The position numbers and the translations under genes were made by a program. The notes below the pieces were generated by a model, which searched no databases, was not told where the DNA came from, and worked only from the letters and a program-made list of their open reading frames with translations. From the NCBI GenBank assembly GCA_020200675.1, contig JAIVIG010000352.1:1-9692 (forward strand): DNA of 9,692 nucleotides, given 5' to 3'. The DNA comes from Actinomycetota bacterium. Lineage in GTDB: Bacteria; Actinomycetota; Rubrobacteria; Rubrobacterales; Rubrobacteraceae. Below are positions 1 to 5,451 of the stretch, piece after piece (positions within the stretch are counted from its first letter, which is position 1; each line of letters starts with the position of its first letter).

Positions 1-2
1 TC

Positions 3-536
3 GAGACTTATTTCTCGCCCGAGTTGCGGCCCGTGCTGGTAGAGCAGAGCGCAACAAACCACGAAGCGTTTCGGTACAGCGAGGGGCTGTTGCAGCGGGA
101 CTACGGAAAGGTCGCGGAAGTGCTGACCGAACAGGAAACGTATCGGCCTGCTGCGCGTGACCAGGGCTTCCGGCGGGCCATTACCACAGCCTACGCCCAT
201 CGGTGCGCCCTTTGCGGTATTCGAGTATTGACGCTGGACGGGCACACGGCAGTCGAAGCCTCTCATATAATCCCGTGGAGTCTGAGCCAAGATGATCGTC
301 CTGCTAACGGTATGGCTCTCTGTCGGCTCTGCCACTGGGCTTTTGACGAAGGACTCTTGAGAGTATCTACAAACTACGGAATCGCAACGTCTTCCCAGCT
401 AACAGCAATCGACAACTTGCCTGGCTATTTGACGAACCTCGAAGGACGTGGCATCGTCGGTCCTGCTGAAGCAGCATTCTGGCCCGACCCCGGGGTGTTG
501 CGATGGCACCACGATAACGTGTTCCGAGCTTGGTGA
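3..536 (+). CDS. HNH endonuclease, C-terminal part (5' end outside window)
   Basis: The reading frame is open to the left edge: codons from position 3 read ETYFSPE before the first possible start, a TTG at 24, so the gene very likely begins outside the window. Numbered from that TTG, there is a zinc-ribbon-supported HNH nuclease domain at about residues 46-112. Cysteine pairs C61/C64 and C100/C103 frame the HNH residues H81 (in ASHIIPW), N95 (in ANG) and H104 (in CHWAFDEG). The last 60 residues form a conserved-looking tail ending in a WHH segment. HNH enzymes cut DNA with one metal ion. This domain arrangement is common at the C-terminus of modification-dependent restriction enzymes, but the recognition domain is not visible, so specificity cannot be assigned. 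The gene converges with the cupin gene. Its base composition looks less GC-rich than the purine genes, which suggests an acquired or defence gene. Confidence 0.85.
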   Translation, partial: ETYFSPELRPVLVEQSATNHEAFRYSEGLLQRDYGKVAEVLTEQETYRPAARDQGFRRAITTAYAHRCALCGIRVLTLDGHTAVEASHIIPWSLSQDDRPANGMALCRLCHWAFDEGLLRVSTNYGIATSSQLTAIDNLPGYLTNLEGRGIVGPAEAAFWPDPGVLRWHHDNVFRAW

Positions 537-611
537 GACCAACCGACGCCTTCGATCCTGGTGGACGACCTTCGCCTCGTGCGCGTCCTTAGCGTGAGGT
601 TCCTTTGAAGG

Positions 612-1139
612 CTACCTCGACCACCGGTCGAGGAGCGATCCTCCTGACCCGAACAGAGGATCAGCCTCCGGCAGTAGGACGTTGCGAATGCTCTCCAGCA
701 CTTCGGGGCGCTCGCCCTCCTCGCCGGTGCGCAGGTCGTAGGACTCTTGGCCCCGCGGGTATGCGCCGACGACGGCGAAGTCGCTGCTAGCACCCGCGTT
801 GCAGTGTCCCACGCCCGCCGGGATCACGACCACATCACCCGCTTCGACCTCGACCGTTGTTCCCTCGGGTCCACCGAAAGCTATGCGCGCCTCGCCGCTT
901 ACCACGCACAGCACCTCGTGGGCGTTGGAGTGGTAGTGATGGTAGGAGAAAACACCATCGACCCAGGCGCCACCCCAGCCGTTCTCCGCGAGCAGCTCCT
1001 TGCAGCGCGAGGGGGATAGGTCCGGCTCCCCGAGCACCCCAGGATAGACGAGCATCGGTAGCTCGGGGTTGTTTGGTATACGGCCATCGTCTTCGAAGAA
1101 GTGTTCCTGGGCCTCGACCTCTTGCGTTCTATCGTCCAT
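612..1139 (-). CDS. YjlB-like single-domain cupin protein
   Basis: This 175-residue protein has one cupin beta-barrel. The first cupin motif fits the G(X)5HXH(X)4E(X)6G pattern exactly, with G62, H68, H70, E75 and G82. The second motif supplies G101, P107, G109 and the fourth metal ligand H112 (IPAGVGH). The N-terminal FFEDDGRIPNNP followed by LPMLVYPG recalls the Bacillus YjlB family, whose function is unknown to me; a metal-dependent small-molecule enzyme or sensor is likely. Two adjacent starts exist, GTG at 1142 and ATG at 1139. The GGAGG in the leader sits five bases from the ATG but only two from the GTG, so the ATG is preferred. The gene is divergent from the deaminase/transporter pair and shares their 236-nt control region, which is the only hint of a link to purine metabolism. 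Confidence 0.85.
   Translation of the reverse strand: MDDRTQEVEAQEHFFEDDGRIPNNPELPMLVYPGVLGEPDLSPSRCKELLAENGWGGAWVDGVFSYHHYHSNAHEVLCVVSGEARIAFGGPEGTTVEVEAGDVVVIPAGVGHCNAGASSDFAVVGAYPRGQESYDLRTGEEGERPEVLESIRNVLLPEADPLFGSGGSLLDRWSR
615..633 (-). terminator. GC-rich hairpin at the end of the cupin gene
   Basis: The sequence CCTCGACC, a three-base loop and GGTCGAGG form a perfect 8-bp stem. It covers the last codons of the cupin gene, three bases before its stop codon ends. No U-rich tract follows on either strand, so a classical intrinsic terminator is doubtful. It lies between two convergent genes, where termination would be expected. Confidence 0.3.
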
Positions 1140-1193
1140 CACGCCCTCCGTAGCGTCTTCCCTCGATTCTTGGCGCTTTCGTCCGACGCAAGA

Positions 1194-1222
1194 AGTAAAC
1201 CGAACGTAGTTCGCGTTCTCAA
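1194..1222 (-). promoter_or_regulatory. Candidate promoter for the cupin gene
   Basis: Reading the minus strand, TTGAGA (1222-1217) and TTTACT (1199-1194) are separated by 17 bases, close to the vegetative sigma-70 pattern. They lie about 55 bases upstream of the ATG. The spacer contains a small inverted repeat, CGAAC-GTA-GTTCG (1201-1213), placed where a repressor could block RNA polymerase. This is a consensus match by eye. Confidence 0.4.
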
Positions 1223-1275
1223 ATTTACCGTGTGCAAAGCGCGATGCCAGCCATCCTTCTTAGCGCACCTCCTTG

Positions 1276-1293
1276 CCGGCGGGAAGGCGCCGG
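1276..1293. repeat. Inverted repeat in the divergent control region
   Basis: CCGGCG and CGCCGG form perfect 6-bp arms around the six bases GGAAGG. A CCT/AGG pairing could extend the stem past a small bulge. It lies just upstream of the candidate -35 element of the deaminase promoter, so it could be a protein-binding site. In GC-rich DNA such repeats are common, so the support is weak. Confidence 0.25.
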
Positions 1294-1300
1294 AGGAAGT

Positions 1301-1330
1301 TTGCCCAAGCCGGTCGTAGCCTGCTATTCT
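1301..1330 (+). promoter_or_regulatory. Candidate promoter for the deaminase/transporter pair
   Basis: TTGCCC (1301-1306) and TATTCT (1325-1330) are separated by 18 bases, an acceptable sigma-70-type arrangement. They sit about 45 bases upstream of the GTG start at 1376. A ribosome site, AAGGGGA (1362-1368), lies between them and the start. The match was made by eye. Confidence 0.4.
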
Positions 1331-1375
1331 CCCTGGCGGTCTCCGTGTCGCGTAATCACCGAAGGGGAATAACGC

Positions 1376-1930
1376 GTGGATCTCGTCAGGCGCACCATCG
1401 AGCTGGCTCTCGAGAACGTCGAAAATGGCGGACGGCCCTTCGCGTGCGTGATCTCGCGCGGCGGCAAGGTCGTCGCCGAGAGCCCGAACCTCGTGGCGCA
1501 GACCCACGATCCCACCGCCCACGCCGAAATAGTGGCTATAAGGCAGGCGTGCCAGAGGTTCGGGACCGAGAACTTCGAGGGGCACGACATCTACGTGCTT
1601 GCGCACCCGTGCCCGATGTGCCTCGGGGCGCTCTACTACTGCAGCCCGGACCGGGTGGTGTTCGTCACCACGCGCGACGAGTACTCCCGGTACTACAAGG
1701 ACGACCGGAAGTACTTCGAGCTGGAGAACTTCTACGACGAGTTCTCCAAGCCGTGGCAAGAGCGCCGGCTGCCGATGGAGCACCGACCGGAGGAAGATAG
1801 GCGTCGAAGTCTACTGGCGCTGGCACGAGTTGAACTCGTGATCCGTGGGGAAGAGGCTGTCCCGAACCGTCCCGGAGCGTCCTTGCGCGGCCGCCCGACG
1901 ATCTCCCTTCCCCGGCTGCGATGGACCTGA
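1376..1930 (+). CDS. GuaD-like nucleoside/guanine deaminase, C-terminus apparently frameshifted
   Basis: This is a cytidine-deaminase-fold enzyme that removes an amino group from a purine base, most likely guanine to xanthine. The zinc site is visible: H49 with the proton shuttle E51 in PTAHAE, and C79/C82 in HPCPMC. The later FYDEFSKPWQERRLPM segment matches the GuaD branch. The GTG start follows AAGGGGA at a seven-base spacing. The open frame gives 184 residues, but the last 43 (after D141) are arginine-rich and unlike the family. Removing one base near 1799 switches frame and gives the tail GVEVYWRWHELNS with a stop at 1839-1841. That makes a 154-residue protein, close to the 156 of Bacillus GuaD. 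In GuaD the C-terminal segment is domain-swapped and helps close the active site. I therefore infer a +1 lesion or sequencing error. The frame as given overlaps the next gene by 10 bases. Confidence 0.85.
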   Translation: MDLVRRTIELALENVENGGRPFACVISRGGKVVAESPNLVAQTHDPTAHAEIVAIRQACQRFGTENFEGHDIYVLAHPCPMCLGALYYCSPDRVVFVTTRDEYSRYYKDDRKYFELENFYDEFSKPWQERRLPMEHRPEEDRRRSLLALARVELVIRGEEAVPNRPGASLRGRPTISLPRLRWT

Positions 1931-2679
1931 GCGTCGGGCCAATCGTACTGCTCGCCGTCGCGGGCTTCGTCGCGGGGGCGCTCAACGCGGCCGCGGGCGG
2001 CGGTTCGCTGATCTCCTTTCCCGCGCTGATCCTCGTGGGGTACCCGTCGCTGACCGCCAACGTCACGAACAACGTCGCTGTCGCCCCCGGCTACGCTGCG
2101 GGCGCGACCGGGTATCGGCGTGAGTTGCGGGGGCAGGGGAGGCGTATCTTCCCGCTGGTGATCGTTTGTTTCGTGGGAAGCCTCGTCGGCGTCGGGCTAC
2201 TCCTGGTCACCTCGCAGCAAGCCTTCCAGAGCGTCGCACCGTTTCTGATCCTGGCCGCCTGCGCCCTGCTCGCCGCCCAGCCGGCGTTGGGGAGGTGGCT
2301 GGGCGAGCGCTCCGGTGACGACGATCGTCCCGGCATAGGGGCGCTCGCCGGCCAGGCCCTGGCCGCCGTCTACGGCGGGTACTTCAGCGCGGCCCTGGGC
2401 GTGGCCGTCCTAGCCCTCCTTGGCCTCTCCTTCGCCGACTCGTTGCAACGTCTCAACGCTCTCAAGGCGCTGTTGCAGCTCGTGATCGGCGTGGTCTCGG
2501 CTATGGGCTTCGCCCTGCTGGCGGACGTGGCCTGGACCGCCGTGGCCGTGATCGCGCCGGCGGCGGTAGTCGGGGGCGAGGTCGGCGCTCGCCTCGCGCA
2601 GAAGGTGAGCGACCGCGTCTTGCGCGTAGGGATCGTCGCCTACGGGGTCGCCGCGGCCGTCTGGCTCTTCTTGCGGTGA
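1921..2679 (+). CDS. TSUP (TauE/SafE) family membrane transporter
   Basis: This 252-residue protein is almost entirely hydrophobic, with about seven or eight predicted membrane segments. The family signature is clear in the first repeat: a glycine-rich AGGGSLISFPAL segment (residues 25-36) followed by GYPSLTANVTNNVAVAPG (40-57). The second half carries the looser repeat around residues 155-190, with NALK at about 180. TSUP proteins move small organic or sulfur-containing anions such as sulfite and sulfoacetate; the substrate here is unknown. The ATG at 1921 is chosen because the signature helix begins directly after it; no strong ribosome site precedes it, so translation may be coupled to the deaminase. 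The pairing with a purine deaminase, converging on a urate operon, suggests uptake or export of a purine or its breakdown product. That substrate assignment is inference only. Confidence 0.9.
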   Translation: MDLSVGPIVLLAVAGFVAGALNAAAGGGSLISFPALILVGYPSLTANVTNNVAVAPGYAAGATGYRRELRGQGRRIFPLVIVCFVGSLVGVGLLLVTSQQAFQSVAPFLILAACALLAAQPALGRWLGERSGDDDRPGIGALAGQALAAVYGGYFSAALGVAVLALLGLSFADSLQRLNALKALLQLVIGVVSAMGFALLADVAWTAVAVIAPAAVVGGEVGARLAQKVSDRVLRVGIVAYGVAAAVWLFLR

Positions 2680-2694
2680 GTGTCCAGCCCCGTA

Positions 2695-3051
2695 TTAGCT
2701 ACCGCGGTAGGTGCTGTAGGACCAGGGGGAGGCGAGCAGGGGCACGTGGTAGTGGGTCGAGGGGTCGGCGACCCCGAAGCGTATAGGCACCCGGTCCAGG
2801 AAGGGCGGCTCGGGGACGCCCGGCGCACCGTCGAAGTACTCGCCGACGTAGAAGACTAGCTCGTAGACGCCGGAGGCCAGTTCGTCCGCTGTGAGTAGGG
2901 GCAAGTCGGTACGTCCGTTTTCGTTCGTGCGTATGGCTTTGATCTCCTGTCGCTCGCCGCTCGCTGGGTCGAGGCGCGACAGCTCCACCCGCATGCCGGC
3001 GGCGGGGCGGCCGCGGGCGGTGTCGAGCACGTGGGTCGTCAGGCCGGCCAC
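2695..3051 (-). CDS. uraH: 5-Hydroxyisourate hydrolase
   Basis: This transthyretin-like enzyme hydrolyses 5-hydroxyisourate, the uricase product, to OHCU. At 118 residues it has the normal family length, and it acts in the cytosol as a tetramer. The diagnostic residues are all present: H7 in LTTHVLD, R47 in ENGRTDLP, H102 in HYHVPLL, and the C-terminal tetrapeptide YRGS (115-118) that separates hydrolases from true transthyretins. The start is a GTG four bases after the uricase stop. Its strong ribosome site, GAGGAGG, lies inside the last uricase codons, so the two genes are probably translationally coupled. It is the last gene of the purine operon and converges with the transporter gene, leaving a gap of only 15 nt and no visible terminator hairpin with a U-tract. 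Confidence 0.96.
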   Translation of the reverse strand: MAGLTTHVLDTARGRPAAGMRVELSRLDPASGERQEIKAIRTNENGRTDLPLLTADELASGVYELVFYVGEYFDGAPGVPEPPFLDRVPIRFGVADPSTHYHVPLLASPWSYSTYRGS

Positions 3052-3055
3052 CAGT

Positions 3056-3937
3056 TCAGGTCCTCCTCTCCACGGTACCCTCGATCAGGCCGTAGGGCTC
3101 GGGGTCTGAATGAAAGACTTCGCCCTCGTTCTCAATCCCGAACCGCTGCAGATCGTATGGGATATGGTGCCTGTTGGGCAGGGAGAGGTGGACCTTCTCT
3201 ATCTCCGAAAATCTCTCCAGCACCGCCTTGCCCATGCGGTAGAGCGTGTTCTGCACCGAGGGGCTGTAGTGGTCGGTGAGCGTTACGAGTATCTGTTCTC
3301 TCACCCCTCGCCACACCCCGCCGAAGTCCACGTCCGTGCCGTCGTAGTACGTCCAGTCTGCGGCGACGACCGTTGAGAGGATCCTGTCGTCGGTCTCCGG
3401 CAGCGTCGTGTACCGCTCGCGCAGGAAGCCCTCCCAGCCGGAGTTGGTGGTCTTGAGCACGAGCAGATCGTCTATGCCGGCCCCGACCCGGACGCCGCTC
3501 CCGTCGCCCTCGACGGTCGCCGTGCGCTCCCCGGCTACCCTGACGAAGGAGTGTTCGTGCTCCCTGCCGTCCACCGTTATACGGTCCCACAGGTGCTCGG
3601 TGAAGCGTACCCGGACGCGCTCGACGGTCGGCCCGGCCTCGAGGAAGTGCTCGACGAGCTTCTTGCCGAACTTCTCTATCTCTCCGGTGAGGTGGTCCTT
3701 CGCCAGCGCGTAGACCGTGTTGCGCACGGTGTCGGTCGCCAGGAGGTCGGTGTTGTCCCCCCTCGTGTGGGCCGCCTCGAAATCCCCTTCGAGCGCCACG
3801 TCCACCCGGACGTCGGTCAGCTCGTGCCGATCCTTGCCTCGCCTCACCTTGACCAGCCGTACGTCCGACTTGCCGTAGCTGGTCTTTCCCAGGAAGATCC
3901 CTCCCGCGGTGGTCTCGCTACCGGTCGCTCTAGCCAT
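3056..3937 (-). CDS. pucL: Uricase (urate oxidase, cofactor-free)
   Basis: It oxidises urate to 5-hydroxyisourate with O2, releasing H2O2, without metal or flavin. The protein has 293 residues and two T-fold domains. Aligned from memory with the Aspergillus flavus enzyme, the catalytic triad is K23 (SYGK), T68 (LLATDTVRNT) and H257 (LPNRHH). Urate-holding residues R185 (DDRILST) and Q229 (SPSVQNT) are present. The aromatic residue that stacks on urate, Phe159 in A. flavus, appears to be Trp168 here (NSGWEGF). Unlike Bacillus PucL it is not fused to OHCU decarboxylase, which is encoded separately upstream. The ATG start is preceded by a strong GAGGAGGAG ribosome site. It lies 27 nt after the frameshifted deaminase and four bases before HIU hydrolase. 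H2O2 production normally calls for a catalase, which is not in the window. Confidence 0.97.
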   Translation of the reverse strand: MARATGSETTAGGIFLGKTSYGKSDVRLVKVRRGKDRHELTDVRVDVALEGDFEAAHTRGDNTDLLATDTVRNTVYALAKDHLTGEIEKFGKKLVEHFLEAGPTVERVRVRFTEHLWDRITVDGREHEHSFVRVAGERTATVEGDGSGVRVGAGIDDLLVLKTTNSGWEGFLRERYTTLPETDDRILSTVVAADWTYYDGTDVDFGGVWRGVREQILVTLTDHYSPSVQNTLYRMGKAVLERFSEIEKVHLSLPNRHHIPYDLQRFGIENEGEVFHSDPEPYGLIEGTVERRT

Positions 3938-3964
3938 CGTCTCTCCTCCTCGTCTCCTGCTCGT

Positions 3965-4550
3965 TCAGGCGCCCTGCCGGGCGTTGTAGATCATGCCGCC
4001 GTTCTCGGCGTAGTATCGGAGCACCGCCGCCGCCTCGTCGCGACACACGTCCCGCGCCACGGAGATGCCGCGCTGCTCCAGGGACGCCACCCAGTCGGGT
4101 GTCTTTGGTCCCTCGTCGAACCCGATGGCGCGCGCGTCCTCCTCGCGCGCCCCGCACACGAGCCGCCGGACGCCGGACCACGGGATCGCGCCGAAGCACA
4201 TCGCGCATGGCTCCGTGCTTGGTAATCAGCTCGTACGCAGGCAGGCCCTCCCCGCCCAGGTCGAAGTGCCCGACGACCTGCTGCGAGATCATGATGGCGA
4301 CCATCTCCGCGTGGGCGACGGAGAGGTTGGCGGTGGCGACGAGGTTCACGCCGGGCGCGACCAGACGGTTCGTGCTCAGGTCGAATACTCCCGCGCCGAA
4401 CGGCCCTCCCGTACCTTGGTCCACGTTCGACCGGGACAGCTCGATCACGAGCTGCATCCGGTCCTCTTCGGTCGGATAATCGCGGCCGGGATCCGAAAGC
4501 AACTTCTCCACCCAACCAGGAAGGCTCACCGTCGCCCGGGAAAAAATCAC
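3965..4550 (-). pseudogene. Second purine deaminase (CDA fold), interrupted by a +1 frameshift
   Basis: Two frames together spell one deaminase. The upstream frame (GTG 4550 to 4221) carries GTGGPFGAGVFD and the zinc/shuttle motif H80-A-E82. The downstream frame (from about 4219 to the stop at 3965) carries EPCAMCFGAIPWSG and a normal tail ending GGMIYNARQGA. Dropping one base from the run at 4219-4220 joins them as LITSTEPCAMC, giving about 194 residues with H80, E82, C115 and C118. As written, the first frame runs past the PCxxC motif into arginine-rich nonsense until about 3930. An enzyme lacking both zinc cysteines would be dead, so this is either a true pseudogene or a sequence error. 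GTG 4550 follows AGAGAGG by five bases; GTG 4529 is an alternative. Position between OHCU decarboxylase and uricase suggests guanine or another aminopurine as substrate. It is only distantly like the deaminase at 1376. Confidence 0.8.
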
Positions 4551-4587
4551 GAGAGCCTCTCTGTAACTTGCCGGTATGCGTTTACCC

Positions 4588-5130
4588 TCAAAGTTCTCCT
4601 TGCTTCGGTCGTCGTTCTTCCTCTCTTTCGACGATGTCCAGCAGCCGGTAGTGAGAGATCTTGGAGATCTCCGCCAGCGCCCTTCGTATCTCCTCGTCAC
4701 GGGAGTTTTCGAGCCTCGACTGCACGTTCTCCAGGATGGACTCTTTGGTGTGCTCGCGCACGCACACCACCATCGGCAGGCCGAACTTCTCGCGGTACTC
4801 GCGGTTCATTCGGGTGAACGCCTCGAACTCCCCGGGCGAGAGCCTGTCCAGGCCCGCCGACGCCTGCTCGCGTCTGGACTCATGCGTGAGTTCACCCGCG
4901 ATCGCCGCCTTCCCTGCGAGGTCCGGGTGCGCCCGGATGAGATCCAGTTGTCTCTCCCGCGGCGCCGCGTACATCGCGTCCTCGAACGCGCGCCACATCT
5001 CCTCGACGCTCCCGAAGGGCCGTGATCTCCAGGCTTCCTCGGCGACCCACGGCGAACACTCGATGAGCGAGCCGAACCTCGCCACGAACTCCTCTTGGTC
5101 CATCTCGTTCACCCGATCCAGGGCGATCAA
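4588..5130 (-). CDS. uraD: OHCU decarboxylase
   Basis: It decarboxylates 2-oxo-4-hydroxy-4-carboxy-5-ureidoimidazoline stereospecifically to S-allantoin, the last of the three urate-to-allantoin steps. The 180-residue all-helical protein has the family hallmarks: catalytic H68 in RAHPDLAGKAA, E88 in the SRREQASAGLD segment, and the NREYREKFGLPMVVCVREHTKES block at about residues 109-131. The start is a TTG, with GAGGGG about eight bases upstream; a GTG at codon 7 and an ATG at codon 10 are possible but lack as good a site. It follows the small thiamine-binding-like gene by 25 nt and precedes the frameshifted deaminase by 37 nt. The protein ends in a charged tail (EREEERRPKQGEL). Confidence 0.96.
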   Translation of the reverse strand: MIALDRVNEMDQEEFVARFGSLIECSPWVAEEAWRSRPFGSVEEMWRAFEDAMYAAPRERQLDLIRAHPDLAGKAAIAGELTHESRREQASAGLDRLSPGEFEAFTRMNREYREKFGLPMVVCVREHTKESILENVQSRLENSRDEEIRRALAEISKISHYRLLDIVEREEERRPKQGEL

Positions 5131-5155
5131 CGGAAGCGCCCCTCAATCGCCGGGC

Positions 5156-5437
5156 TCACCCTCCGAACCTCCCGGCTTCACCTTCGGCCTCGACCTTCAA
5201 CTCAACGGCGCTGGCCCCCGCGTCGAGCGACGCTTCTATGACCTCCATCGTGGCTTCGAGAACCTCCCGTCGGCCGCCCGCGAACACCAGGGTCTCCGGC
5301 CCGGCCTCGTGCGCCAGGCCCGTCTCGCCGGCCGCCTTCTTCGCCGCCTCTACTTGCTCCCGCGGCGGTTTTCCAGCGCGCTCGGAGGGCACGACCGTCA
5401 GCTCGGCGCTGACCTCGGCCCTCTCGTAGCCGGGCAT
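5156..5437 (-). CDS. MTH1187/thiamine-binding (YkoF-like) family small protein
   Basis: This 93-residue protein has the ferredoxin-like pattern of the PF01910-type thiamine-binding family. A first strand reads VSAELTVVP (9-17), a helix follows at about residues 25-40, then GPETLVFAGGRREVLEATMEVIEASLDAGA (46-75, a strand, the gly-rich turn and a long helix), and a last strand SAVELKVEAE. Family members bind thiamine or its hydroxymethylpyrimidine part, often as homotetramers, and some are transport accessories. The ATG start lies 14 nt after the XDH molybdenum subunit stop, with AGGGAG in that gap, so it belongs to the operon. Nothing nearby concerns thiamine. It may bind a purine or ring-opened intermediate instead, which is speculation. 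The family call rests on recalled sequence pattern rather than a search. Confidence 0.7.
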   Translation of the reverse strand: MPGYERAEVSAELTVVPSERAGKPPREQVEAAKKAAGETGLAHEAGPETLVFAGGRREVLEATMEVIEASLDAGASAVELKVEAEGEAGRFGG

Positions 5438-5451
5438 TACTGCTCCCTACG

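Noticed and set aside
1139..1783. A 214-codon minus-strand open frame over the deaminase and its promoter region
   Set aside because: It is antisense to a clear deaminase, has a low-complexity composition and matches no family I recognise; it is a shadow of GC-rich coding DNA.
2699..2710. 12-bp palindrome CTACCGCGGTAG at the end of the HIU hydrolase gene
   Set aside because: It has no loop for a stable hairpin and is explained by the codons of the conserved C-terminal TYRGS.
3930..4220. The downstream part of the upstream deaminase frame (arginine-rich, about 95 codons)
   Set aside because: The other frame in the same region encodes the conserved PCAMC motif and the normal tail, so this stretch is frameshifted nonsense.
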